Assembly: GCA_959604115.1 (NCBI GenBank)
Contig: CAUHBW010000068.1
Span: 1-12,602 of the forward strand
Origin: an uncultured Bilophila sp.
GTDB lineage: Bacteria; Desulfobacterota; Desulfovibrionia; Desulfovibrionales; Desulfovibrionaceae
Direction of reading: 5' to 3'
DNA length: 12,602 nt
Shown: piece after piece, positions 5,059-12,503 of the stretch
Layout of the letters: each line of letters begins with the position of its first letter
How positions within the stretch are numbered: the stretch's first letter is position 1
Position numbers and translations under genes: made by a program
The notes under the pieces: model-generated
Databases searched by the model: none
Told to the model about the DNA's origin: nothing
Seen by the model: the letters and a program-made list of their open reading frames with translations, nothing else

Positions 5059-7338
5059 ATGACCACGCTGTCCTGGCGCATGCTGCGCCTGCCCCTTCTG
5101 CTCACGCTGCTCTGGTGCCTGCTGCTGTTCGCCCTCTTCCGCTGGACCGTGCAGCGCGAAGACGAGTACGCCACGGAAGTGGCCCGCATCCAGACCGGAA
5201 CCCTCTTCACCAGCATTGTGGACACTCGCGACTGGAGCGCCAACAACGGCGGCGTCTGGGTGCGCGAATCTCCCGGCTGCCCCGCCAACCCGTGGCTCCC
5301 CGAAGACGAGCGCACGCTCCGCACCGTCGACGGCCGGGTTCTCGTCAAGGTCAATCCCGCCTACATGACCCGCCAGATCGCGGAGAGCTTCACCTCCTCG
5401 CTGGCGAGCTTCCGCATTTCCAGCCTCAACCCGAAGCGTCCCGGAAACCGGGCCGACCCGTGGGAATCCGGCGCGCTGAGCTCCTTCGAGCAGGGCAAAC
5501 ACGAAGTCTTCGAGCTGGTGCGGGACAAGGACGGCGCGCGTTATCGCTACATGGCCGCCCTGACCGCCAAGGAAAGCTGCCTGCAATGCCACCAGCGGAA
5601 CAAGGTAGGCGACGTGCTCGGCGGCATCAGCGTCTCCATCTCCGCCGAACCGCTCCTGACGGCGGCGGAAGACCGCAAGGGCACCACCGGGCTGGCCTTC
5701 GGCCTCATCGGCCTCATCGGCGTGGTGGGCATCGGCGGGGCCACCTTCCAGATCAACCGCAAGCGGGAACTCGCCGAAACCGCCAACCGGACCAAGAGCG
5801 CCTTCCTCGCCAACATGACCCACGACATGCGCACCCCCCTGACCGGCATCCTCGGCATGACCGAACTGCTGGAACGGGAAACCCACGACTCGCGCCACCG
5901 CTATCTGCTCGCCAACCTTCGGAAGGCGACCGACAGCCTGCTCACCGTGGTGGACGGGATCATGCGCTATTCCCTGCTGGAAGCCGACAAGCAGCCCACC
6001 CGGGTCACGCCGTTCTCCCTGCGCCGCGAACTCGACGCCTGCCTCGACGTCCTGCACCCGGCCTGCGTCAACCGGGATATCCAGCTTTCGCTCATGATCG
6101 ACGAGGCCGTACCCGACCGGCTTCTGGGCGACGTCTTCCGCCTGCGTCAGGCCCTCGGCAACCTGCTCGGCAACGCGGTGAAATTCACGGAAAAGGGCTC
6201 CGTCACCCTGCGCGTCACCAGCCCGGAAGCCGCGCCGGAAGGGCAATGCGCCCTCTCCTTCCAGATCATCGACACCGGCATGGGCATCCCTCAGGAAGAT
6301 CAGGAACGCATCTTCGAGAGCTTCGAACAGGGCACGGGCGTACGCAACAGCGGCGATCTTCAGGAAACCGGCGTGGGTCTCGGACTGGCGATCGCCCGGA
6401 GCATAGCCCGACGTTTCGGCGGCGACCTGACCCTTTCCAGCACGCCCGGCATGGGGAGCGTGTTCACTCTGACGGCGGTGTTCCGGCTGGCGTCGGACAC
6501 GGACGTCATCCCCGAACCGCCCGCCTCCGTGCTCCCGCAACAGTACGAAGCCGCGCCTCCGGCATCCGGTGGCGCCCGCATCGTGGTCGTCGAGGATACC
6601 GCCGTCACCTCCCTCTTCCTGCACGAGGCCCTCACGCAGGCCGGATACGCCGTGCACACGGCGGGCACCGGCGAGGACGCCCAGTACCTCATCCGCAAAC
6701 TGGAGCCGGACGCCGTGCTCCTCGACATGCGCCTGCCGGACATGTCCGGTCTGGACATCGCCGGACGGATACGTTCCGGAGAGCTTGACGTCGCGTCCGA
6801 CACGCCCATCCTCGTGCTCACCGCCACGCTGGACCCCGACGACGAAAAGACGTTCCGCCGCCTCGGCGTCAACGGCTGGCTGCTCAAGCCGATCAAGGCC
6901 GACGCGCTCGTCGCCGCCGTCGCCGATCTGCTGCATGCCGAATCCCAACCGCAGAAGCCTTCCCCGTCTCCGTCCGTTCACGGGGAACGCGCCGTCTTCG
7001 ACCGCGAAGCCGCGCTGGAACATCTGGGTTCCGCCCCCCTGCTCAAACGGCTGGGAGGGATTTTCCTCGGTGAAGCGCCCAACATCCGCACGAGCCTCCA
7101 GTTCTTCGCCGAACATCCCGAAGCCCTGCCCGAACGCGGCTCCGAGCTGCGGCGGCAGGCGCACAGCCTGAAAAACGGCGCGGGCATGCTGCATCTCGAC
7201 GTGCTGCGCAAGGCCAGTTCGGAACTGGAAGAGGCCGCGGCGGCTCCCGACGGGCAGGATTTGCGGCCCCTGCTGCTCGCCGCGCTCGATGCGCTGGATC
7301 AGGCCGTCGACGCCCTGCGTCGGCACTGCGAGGCATGA
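5059..7338 (+). CDS. Heme-sensing hybrid histidine kinase, probable nitrite sensor (NrfS-like)
   Basis: This 759-residue membrane sensor has a transmembrane helix at about 11-28 and a periplasmic Tll0287-like (DUF3365) domain at about 35-200, recognisable from WVRESPG, DGRVLVKVNPAYMTRQIAE and the heme-c site CLQCH (174-178). A second helix follows at about 210-229. The kinase part has the phosphoacceptor His255 (FLANMTHDMRTPL), Asn372 of the N-box, DTGMGI (405-410) and GVGLGL (438-443). Next come a receiver domain (about 506-625; Asp556, Lys610) and a C-terminal Hpt domain with His702 (QAHSLKNGAG). Together they allow a His-Asp-His relay to the response regulator that starts one base after its stop. 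ATG at 5059 has AGAGGA four bases upstream; in-frame ATGs from 4921 would place non-coding-looking leader before the first helix. Divergent nrfHA makes nitrite or NO the likely signal; this is inference. Confidence 0.9.
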   Translation: MTTLSWRMLRLPLLLTLLWCLLLFALFRWTVQREDEYATEVARIQTGTLFTSIVDTRDWSANNGGVWVRESPGCPANPWLPEDERTLRTVDGRVLVKVNPAYMTRQIAESFTSSLASFRISSLNPKRPGNRADPWESGALSSFEQGKHEVFELVRDKDGARYRYMAALTAKESCLQCHQRNKVGDVLGGISVSISAEPLLTAAEDRKGTTGLAFGLIGLIGVVGIGGATFQINRKRELAETANRTKSAFLANMTHDMRTPLTGILGMTELLERETHDSRHRYLLANLRKATDSLLTVVDGIMRYSLLEADKQPTRVTPFSLRRELDACLDVLHPACVNRDIQLSLMIDEAVPDRLLGDVFRLRQALGNLLGNAVKFTEKGSVTLRVTSPEAAPEGQCALSFQIIDTGMGIPQEDQERIFESFEQGTGVRNSGDLQETGVGLGLAIARSIARRFGGDLTLSSTPGMGSVFTLTAVFRLASDTDVIPEPPASVLPQQYEAAPPASGGARIVVVEDTAVTSLFLHEALTQAGYAVHTAGTGEDAQYLIRKLEPDAVLLDMRLPDMSGLDIAGRIRSGELDVASDTPILVLTATLDPDDEKTFRRLGVNGWLLKPIKADALVAAVADLLHAESQPQKPSPSPSVHGERAVFDREAALEHLGSAPLLKRLGGIFLGEAPNIRTSLQFFAEHPEALPERGSELRRQAHSLKNGAGMLHLDVLRKASSELEEAAAAPDGQDLRPLLLAALDALDQAVDALRRHCEA

Positions 7339-7339
7339 C

Positions 7340-8767
7340 ATGGCCCGCGTTCTTGTCGTCGACGACGAAAGCCTGAGCCGGACGCTGGTCACGGAGGTGG
7401 GCGAGTCCCTCGGATACGAGGTGCTCGCCGCCGCGTCCATCAAGGAAGGGCTGGACCTCGCGGAACGCGGGGTGGACGTCGTGCTGCTGGACGTGCTGCT
7501 GCCGGACGGCGACGGCCTCGCCCATGTGGGGACGTTCGCGCAGAAGCCCGGACGGCCCGACGTAATCATCATCACCGGATACGGCAACGCCGACGGCGCC
7601 GAAACGGCCCTGCGTTCCGGCGCGTGGGAGTATCTGGTCAAGCCGCTCCGCACCCGCGAGCTTTCGCAGGCGCTCACGCAGGCCGTGCAATGGCGCATCA
7701 GCAGGGACAGCCAGCCCCGCAGCCTTCTCCTGCACCCGGACATCATCGGCGAAAGCCCCTCCCTGCTCGAAGCGCTGGAGGAACTTCAGGAAGCCGCCGC
7801 AAGCAACGTCAACGTCCTCATCACCGGAGAAACGGGGGTGGGCAAGGAGCTTTTCGCCAGCGCCCTGCACGCCAACAGCGAACGGGCCCCCGGGCCGTTC
7901 ATCACCGTGGACTGCACCACTCTGCCGGAGACGCTGGTGGAGGCCCATCTCTTCGGGCACGCTCGGGGCGCGTTCACCGGCGCGGACCGGGCCCGCGAGG
8001 GCCTGCTCGCCGCCGCCGACCACGGCACGCTCTTTCTGGACGAGGTGGGCGAACTGCCCCTGCCCGTACAGGGGGCGTTCCTGCGCGCGCTGGAACTCCG
8101 GCGGTTCCGCCCAGTGGGCGAAGTCCGCGAAATAGAAAGCGATTTCCGGCTCGTCGCCGCGACCAACCGCGATCTCGACGACATGGTGAACATGGACCTG
8201 TACCGAAGCGATCTCCGTTTCCGCCTGCGGGGCATGACCATCCATGTCCCGCCGCTCCGCCGCCGCGTGGAGGACATCCCGCTGCTCGCCGAGCACTTCA
8301 CCGCCCGCTATTGCCAACGGCACGGCCTCCCGCTCAAGGAACTGACCTCCGGCTGTCTGGACATGCTCGCGGCCTATTCGTGGCCCGGCAACGTGCGCGA
8401 ACTGCGCCACACCATCGAGCGGGCCTGTGCCGCCGCCGGGGACGGCATCCAGCTGTTCACCCGGCACCTGCCCACGGAAATCCGCATCGAGCTGGCCCGA
8501 AAGCGCCTCGTGCATCTTTCCGCTCCCGTCTCCGCCCCCGCCCCGGAACCGGCCGTCGAGGTTCCGGCCCCGTCCGCGCCGCAGCGCGATCCCGAATCGT
8601 TCCCCACGCTCCGCGACATGAAGGCCAAGGCAGAAAAGACCTATCTCGCCGGACTGTTCGCCGCCTGTGGGGGCGACGTCCGCCGGGCGGCGCATATCGC
8701 CGGGGTTTCCCGCGGGCATTTTTACGAACTGCTCAGAAAGTACGAACTGGAACGTCCGGGCGTGTAG
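7340..8767 (+). CDS. Sigma54-dependent NtrC-family response regulator, probable nrfHA activator (NrfR-like)
   Basis: This 475-residue protein has three domains. The receiver (1-120) has Asp8, Asp9, phosphoacceptor Asp51 and Lys101. The AAA+ domain (about 134-375) has Walker A GETGVGKE (163-170), the sigma54-contacting loop GAFTGA (210-215), Walker B LFLDE (231-235) and the WPGNVREL segment. After a Pro/Ala linker, a Fis-type helix-turn-helix closes the protein (GGDVRRAAHIAGVSRGHFYELLRKY). ATG at 7340 lies one base after the kinase stop, with GAGG six bases upstream, so the two are cotranscribed and probably coupled. In Desulfovibrio vulgaris a sigma54-dependent regulator, NrfR (DVU0621), activates nrfHA on nitrite stress; domain type and position suggest the same role here. 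The candidate promoter and binding sites at 4846-4953 agree. I withhold the symbol because orthology was not tested. Confidence 0.93.
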   Translation: MARVLVVDDESLSRTLVTEVGESLGYEVLAAASIKEGLDLAERGVDVVLLDVLLPDGDGLAHVGTFAQKPGRPDVIIITGYGNADGAETALRSGAWEYLVKPLRTRELSQALTQAVQWRISRDSQPRSLLLHPDIIGESPSLLEALEELQEAAASNVNVLITGETGVGKELFASALHANSERAPGPFITVDCTTLPETLVEAHLFGHARGAFTGADRAREGLLAAADHGTLFLDEVGELPLPVQGAFLRALELRRFRPVGEVREIESDFRLVAATNRDLDDMVNMDLYRSDLRFRLRGMTIHVPPLRRRVEDIPLLAEHFTARYCQRHGLPLKELTSGCLDMLAAYSWPGNVRELRHTIERACAAAGDGIQLFTRHLPTEIRIELARKRLVHLSAPVSAPAPEPAVEVPAPSAPQRDPESFPTLRDMKAKAEKTYLAGLFAACGGDVRRAAHIAGVSRGHFYELLRKYELERPGV

Positions 8768-8840
8768 GAAACGCGCCGTCGCGGAATCCGGTTGCCGGAA
8801 AACTCCTCCCGGCCCGCTCCGCATCATCCCATTGCAAACG

Positions 8841-8892
8841 AAACGGACGGTTCCGCACCCGGATACGACATCCGATGCGGAACCGTCCGTTT
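8841..8892. terminator. Bidirectional terminator between converging genes
   Basis: Perfect 17-bp arms AAACGGACGGTTCCGCA (8841-8857) and TGCGGAACCGTCCGTTT (8876-8892) enclose a loop holding a small GGAT/ATCC helix. The arms start with AAA and end with TTT, giving a short U-run in both directions. It serves the regulator gene (stop 8767) on the plus strand and the transpeptidase gene (stop 8967) on the minus strand. Confidence 0.8.
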
Positions 8893-8966
8893 GGTTCCGA
8901 TATGTCAGGCCGTCCCTTGCCTGCGCTCCGTCGCGCCGAGGGGAACGCCCGGAAAAAGCCGCCGCC

Positions 8967-9821
8967 TCAAGCGCCGCCTTCCTCGCCGACGATCAGAAAG
9001 CCGTCTCCAATCCGCTGCCAGTACAGACGGCGTATGCCGGACCATGTGCCGTCGGGAGCGCGCTGCGTGAACCACGACACCCAGTAGCCCGGCCCTTCGA
9101 GCGCCCGCACCGTGCCGAAGCGCGGCTTGCCGCCCCTTTTGGCGAACCGCCGCTGCGCGCTGCGGTCGGTTTCGAGGGACCGGCGCGCGAAGTCGTTTTC
9201 GGGCGCGTACAGCGCGTCGAGCGGGGCCTGCCGTTCCCACGCCTCGCACCAGTCGCGCGTCCGGCGTTCGACCTGCCGCACGGCCTCGCTCTCCACGGGA
9301 TGGGCCGCGGCTTTCGCGGTTTCGCCGATGACGACCGGCGTGCCCGGCCTGAGCTTCGGCCCGACCACGGCGATATCCTTGAGGTTCAGGACCACGCACC
9401 CCCGGCTTTCGCGCGGCGTGACGGCATGGCCCCGGCTGTGCACCCAGATGCCCGATCCGGTCTTGCCGCGCAGGCGATCCACGGGATTCGGGTAGTCGAG
9501 GATGTAGGCCTCGCCGCCGTAGTCCTCGAAATCCAGCCGGTCGGTCCGCTTCCGCAGCACGAAATACACGCCTTCGGGCGTTTTCAGATCGCCGCGCACC
9601 TGCTTGTCGCCTTCCCGCTGTCCCGTGGTGCAGACGAACGGACGCACCGTCCCGCCTTCCACCAGAAACAGACGCTGTTTCGCCTTGTCCACGGCAATCA
9701 CGGGCAGGTCCGGCGGACCGGTCACGGCCTCCCATGCTCCGACCTCCGGGGCGTTCAACAGCCCGGCAACAAGACATGCGGCACAACATCCCAGCTTCAC
9801 TGCGGCTCGTCCAAACGACAT
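8967..9821 (-). CDS. Exported L,D-transpeptidase-family protein with NTF2-like C-terminal domain
   Basis: The YkuD-type domain (about 38-166) carries the catalytic pattern GIWVHSRGH (His128) followed by SRGCVVLN (Ser139, Cys142). Such enzymes cross-link peptidoglycan stem peptides or attach proteins to them, in the periplasm. Residues 1-29 form a signal peptide (KLGCCAACLVAGLLNAPEVGA, likely cut before Trp30). The C-terminal third (about 178-284) resembles the NTF2/SnoaL-like extension found in Cds6/YafK-type L,D-transpeptidase proteins (RLYWQRIGDGFLIVGEE); its role is unclear, perhaps binding. ATG at 9821 follows AAAGGAG by six bases, giving 284 residues; an upstream ATG at 9854 has no good ribosome site. 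It stands alone between two terminators. Some related proteins act as amidases or hydrolases rather than cross-linkers, so the exact reaction is open. Confidence 0.88.
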   Translation of the reverse strand: MSFGRAAVKLGCCAACLVAGLLNAPEVGAWEAVTGPPDLPVIAVDKAKQRLFLVEGGTVRPFVCTTGQREGDKQVRGDLKTPEGVYFVLRKRTDRLDFEDYGGEAYILDYPNPVDRLRGKTGSGIWVHSRGHAVTPRESRGCVVLNLKDIAVVGPKLRPGTPVVIGETAKAAAHPVESEAVRQVERRTRDWCEAWERQAPLDALYAPENDFARRSLETDRSAQRRFAKRGGKPRFGTVRALEGPGYWVSWFTQRAPDGTWSGIRRLYWQRIGDGFLIVGEEGGA

Positions 9822-9852
9822 GCGGCGCTCCTTTCTTTTGAGAAACGCCTTC

Positions 9853-9881
9853 ATCCTGACTTGTGCCCGGATTTTTGTCGA
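9853..9881 (-). promoter_or_regulatory. Possible sigma70-type promoter for the transpeptidase gene
   Basis: On the minus strand TCGACA (9881-9876, five of six to TTGACA) is 17 bases from CAGGAT (9858-9853, three of six to TATAAT). It lies between the pyrE terminator and the gene start at 9821. The -10 box is poor, so this is tentative. Confidence 0.3.
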
Positions 9882-9913
9882 GCCCTTAGGCTTCTGAGAA
9901 CCTCCCTCACGCA

Positions 9914-9945
9914 AAAGCCCCCCGGACCGCGATCCGGAGGGCTTT
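9914..9945 (-). terminator. Intrinsic terminator of pyrE
   Basis: AAAGCCCCCCGGA (9914-9926) and TCCGGAGGGCTTT (9933-9945) form a 13-bp stem with one mismatch and a six-base loop. On the minus strand it ends in CTTTTG, about 50 bases beyond the pyrE stop. The stem is near-symmetrical and could also act on the plus strand, though no plus-strand gene needs it. Confidence 0.8.
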
Positions 9946-9993
9946 GTTCGACAAGCGTGGTTGTCCGGCGAACGGAACGCCGTCCTCGAAAAC

Positions 9994-10557
9994 CTAGTCT
10001 TCCTTCGCCAGTTCGACCAGTTCGGGACGGGTGAACAGGGCGCGGAGCTGGTATCCGGCGGCTTCGATGGCCTCACGGCCGCCTTCGCCGCGATCGAGCA
10101 CGGTGCACACCGCCACGACGTTCAGGCCCGCGTCCTTCACGCGTTCGCACGCCTTCATGAGCGAGCCGCCGGTGGTGACCACGTCCTCGACCATCGCCAC
10201 GGGATCGCCGGGCTGGAAGTTGGAAAGCCCCTCGACGTACTGGTTGGTGCCGTGGCCCTTGGATTCCTTACGCACGATGAGTCCGGCGAGCGGACGGCCC
10301 TTTTCGTGGGAAATCACGGTGGTGGCGGAGATCAGCGGGTCGGCGCCCAGCGTCATGCCGCCGATGCCCTTGATGTCCAGATCGGCCAGCAGTTCGTTGA
10401 ACAGCGTCCCGATGAGCCACGAGCCCTCGGGGTGCAGCGCGGTCTGGCGGCAGTCGAAGTAATAGTCGCTCTTGCGGCCCGAGGCGAGGGTGAAATCCCC
10501 TTCGCGGTAGGAACGTTCGATCAGAATCTTGGCGAGGCGCTTCTTGAGTTCGCGCAT
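9994..10557 (-). CDS. pyrE: Orotate phosphoribosyltransferase
   Basis: PyrE joins orotate to PRPP, giving orotidine 5'-phosphate in pyrimidine synthesis; it is a cytoplasmic dimer. The 187-residue length is typical. The PRPP-binding motif of type I phosphoribosyltransferases is seen at 122-132 (MVEDVVTTGGS), and the catalytic flexible loop at about 96-110 (RKESKGHGTNQYVEG) has the expected lysines and histidine. The N-terminal KSDYYFDCRQ segment is the orotate/PRPP-side motif. ATG at 10557 follows CAGGAG by six bases; a longer in-frame start at 10716 would place an unrelated G/C-rich hairpin inside the coding region. purB lies 278 bases upstream on the same strand. A terminator-like hairpin with a U-run ends about 20 bases before the start codon, suggesting attenuation as known for enteric pyrE. 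Confidence 0.96.
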   Translation of the reverse strand: MRELKKRLAKILIERSYREGDFTLASGRKSDYYFDCRQTALHPEGSWLIGTLFNELLADLDIKGIGGMTLGADPLISATTVISHEKGRPLAGLIVRKESKGHGTNQYVEGLSNFQPGDPVAMVEDVVTTGGSLMKACERVKDAGLNVVAVCTVLDRGEGGREAIEAAGYQLRALFTRPELVELAKED

Positions 10558-10576
10558 AGTCGGCTCCTGTGGTGGT

Positions 10577-10632
10577 AAAAAGACATGCGGGGGAGGGAAA
10601 TCCTTCTGAATAGGGGGTTCTCCCTCCCCCGC
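10577..10632 (-). promoter_or_regulatory. Hairpin plus U-run in the pyrE leader, possible attenuator
   Basis: GCGGGGGAGGGA (10587-10598) and TCCCTCCCCCGC (10621-10632) are perfect 12-bp arms around a 22-base interior that can pair partly. On the minus strand the stem is followed by ATGTC and five Ts (10581-10577), then the pyrE ribosome site and ATG at 10557. It looks like an intrinsic terminator immediately before pyrE. It may simply end purB read-through, or work as an attenuator for pyrE. Confidence 0.5.
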
Positions 10633-10781
10633 GCCCTCTCCTTTCCCAAAACTTTCGACTGGTGGGGAGGCGGCGCGGAAGGCGTTCCAAAAAACGAGAA
10701 AAAGCCTGTCCGTCAAATCGATTTCATTCCCCCACCCCCATTACGAAAATCTTGGGAGGTGGAGGGTGAGGCGTTGGGGGC
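10633..10781. other. Gene-free purB-pyrE spacer with a weak promoter candidate
   Basis: The 278-base gap between purB and pyrE holds two hairpins and this stretch between them. On the minus strand TTGACG (10716-10711) matches five of six of the -35 consensus, but at 16 bases only a TTTTTT run (10694-10689) is available as -10 box. A strongly G-rich plus-strand tract begins near 10754. I see no gene here. Confidence 0.3.
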
Positions 10782-10822
10782 GGGGAGGAGGGAGTCTTTC
10801 TTCAGAAAGGTTCCTCCTCCCC
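10782..10822 (-). terminator. Hairpin behind purB
   Basis: Arms at 10782-10801 and 10804-10822 form a long imperfect stem (GGGGAGGAGG... pairing with ...CCTCCTCCCC) whose inner part is TCTTTCT/AGAAAG. It begins 13 bases past the purB stop. No U-run follows on the minus strand. It is a close relative of the hairpin at 1-40, including the CTCCCC-TCCCCC flank on the gene side. Confidence 0.6.
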
Positions 10823-10835
10823 TCCCCCAATTCCC

Positions 10836-12146
10836 TTATTCCCCAAACACGCGCTTGAGGATGTCGCCTTCGTGGCGGAGATAGAACTGGGGATCGAACA
10901 GCCCGGCGAAGGTTTCCTCGCTGAGACGGCCGTTGATTTCGGGGTCGGCCTTGATGAGCTCGGGGAAGGACTGACGGGTCTCCCAGCTCTTCATGGCGTT
11001 GCGCTGCACCATCACATAGGCTTCCTGACGCGGAATGCCGGTTTCGATGAGAGCGGTGAGCACGCGCTGCGAGAAATAGAGACCGAAGGAGCATTCCAGA
11101 TTGCGGGCCATGTTCTCGGGCATGATGCGCAGCCCTTCAAGCAGACGGCACAGACGATGCAGCACGTAGTCCGTGAGGATCGTGGAGTCGGGCATGATCA
11201 CGCGCTCCACGGAGGAGTGGCTGATGTCGCGTTCGTGCCAGAGCGCCTGATTTTCCAGCGCGGCCAGCGCGTTGGTGCGGATGAGGCGGGACAGGCCGGT
11301 CATGTTTTCTGCGGAAATGGGGTTCTTCTTGTGCGGCATGGCGGAGGAACCCTTCTGCCCCTTGGCGAAACCTTCTTCCACTTCGCGGACTTCGGTGCGC
11401 TGGAGATGGCGCAGCTCGACGCAGATGCGCTCGATGGTCCCGGCGGTCACGGCAAGCGCGGTGAAGTAGGCGGCGTGGCGGTCGCGCTGGATGACCTGCG
11501 TGGACACTTCGTCCACCTTGAGGCCGAGCAGCTCGCACACGATGGCTTCGACTTCGGGGGAAAGCACGGTGTAGGTGCCCACCGCGCCGGAGAGCTTGCC
11601 CACGCGCATGTCGTCGAGAGCGGCGGCGAACCGGGCGCGGTCGCGCTTGAATTCGGCATAGAAGCCCGCCATCTTGAGCGCGAAGCTGGTGGGTTCGGCG
11701 TGGATGCCGTGCGTGCGGCCCATACAGAGCAGGCCCTGATGATCCAGCGCGAGCTTCCTGAGCACGGCGAGAACGCGGTCGAACGCCTTGAGGATCAGCT
11801 CGCCCGCCTCCACCATGAGCAGCGAACCCGCCGTGTCCACGATATCGGACGAAGTGCAGCCCAGATGGATGAACCGGGACACCGGGCCGACCTTCTCTTC
11901 GATGGCGGTCAGAAACGCGATGACGTCGTGACGGGTCGTTTCCTCGATTTCGATGGCGCGATCCACGAAGGCGCGATCCACGGTGAAGTCGGCTTCCTTG
12001 CGGAGCGTTTCCATATCGGCGTCGGAAATTTCGCCGACGCGGTTCCACGCCTCGCACACGGCCATCTCAACGCGCAGCCATGCCTGATAGCGGTTTTCGG
12101 GCGTCCAAATCTTGCCCATCTCCGGGCGGGTGTAGCGTTCTATCAT
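10836..12146 (-). CDS. purB: Adenylosuccinate lyase
   Basis: PurB removes fumarate in two steps of purine synthesis, from SAICAR to AICAR and from adenylosuccinate to AMP, as a cytoplasmic homotetramer. The 436-residue length is normal for the shorter bacterial type. The fumarase/aspartase-superfamily signature GSSAMPHKKNP is at 266-276, with the catalytic serine in its flexible loop. His73 (TRHD), HLGCTSSDIVDTA (94-106) and RTHGIHAEPTSF (144-155, His146) are the other active-site segments. ATG at 12146 follows GAGGAG by five bases. The zinc-ribbon gene lies 57 bases upstream on the same strand, and a terminator-like hairpin with six Ts fills that gap. Expression therefore depends either on read-through or on a promoter inside the upstream gene. 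Confidence 0.97.
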   Translation of the reverse strand: MIERYTRPEMGKIWTPENRYQAWLRVEMAVCEAWNRVGEISDADMETLRKEADFTVDRAFVDRAIEIEETTRHDVIAFLTAIEEKVGPVSRFIHLGCTSSDIVDTAGSLLMVEAGELILKAFDRVLAVLRKLALDHQGLLCMGRTHGIHAEPTSFALKMAGFYAEFKRDRARFAAALDDMRVGKLSGAVGTYTVLSPEVEAIVCELLGLKVDEVSTQVIQRDRHAAYFTALAVTAGTIERICVELRHLQRTEVREVEEGFAKGQKGSSAMPHKKNPISAENMTGLSRLIRTNALAALENQALWHERDISHSSVERVIMPDSTILTDYVLHRLCRLLEGLRIMPENMARNLECSFGLYFSQRVLTALIETGIPRQEAYVMVQRNAMKSWETRQSFPELIKADPEINGRLSEETFAGLFDPQFYLRHEGDILKRVFGE

Positions 12147-12166
12147 GGGTTCTCCTCAAAGAAAGT

Positions 12167-12196
12167 AAAAAACGGCGCGGACAAACGCCCACGCCG
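12167..12196 (-). terminator. Terminator-like hairpin between the zinc-ribbon gene and purB
   Basis: On the minus strand an eight-pair stem with one G-U wobble (12196-12189 with 12180-12173) and an eight-base loop is followed by six Ts (12172-12167). The purB ribosome site begins only ten bases further on. It would terminate zinc-ribbon transcripts, or act as a leader attenuator for purB. Confidence 0.65.
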
Positions 12197-12203
12197 CGAC
12201 ATA

Positions 12204-12503
12204 TCAGGCCGTAGCCGCATTGGAACTCTCGCCGCCGGAACCGGCCGCCTCCGCCTTCGCGGGGGCCGCATCCTTCGCGGCGTCCTTCGCCGGGGACGCC
12301 GCGCTTTCGGAACCGGAGGTCTTCCCGCCGTAGCAGGACGCGAACCAGCCGCCGCCTTCCAGCTTGAAGGAGGTGTGCGACATGATCCGTTCGGACTCCC
12401 CGCCGCACTTGGGACAGGATTCAAGCTCCGGGGAATCAAACGTTTTTACCCATTCTTCAAACACGTTGCCGCACTTCCGGCAACAATATTCGTAAATCGG
12501 CAT
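12204..12503 (-). CDS. FmdB-type zinc-ribbon protein
   Basis: This 99-residue protein starts with MPIYEYCC, the hallmark of the FmdB/CxxC_CxxC_SSSS family of small zinc ribbons. Zinc ligands are two CxxC pairs, Cys8-Cys11 and Cys30-Cys33. The family was first linked to formamidase and amidase operons as a possible regulator, but its role is not firmly known. From about residue 60 the chain becomes low-complexity, rich in Ala, Lys, Asp, Glu, Ser and Gly, and is probably disordered. ATG at 12503 follows GGTGGAG by seven bases and begins the conserved domain exactly; an in-frame ATG at 12542 would add 13 unrelated residues. It is the first visible gene of the run leading to purB and pyrE. Confidence 0.88.
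   Translation of the reverse strand: MPIYEYCCRKCGNVFEEWVKTFDSPELESCPKCGGESERIMSHTSFKLEGGGWFASCYGGKTSGSESAASPAKDAAKDAAPAKAEAAGSGGESSNAATA

Noticed and set aside
5044..7746. A 900-codon open frame on the minus strand across the kinase gene
   Set aside because: All domains and catalytic residues of the kinase are on the plus strand; the antisense translation has no motif and is Arg/Gly/Val-rich.
10558..10716. Longer pyrE start at 10716
   Set aside because: The added residues are low-quality translation of the G/C-rich hairpin; ATG at 10557 has CAGGAG at good spacing and gives the family length.
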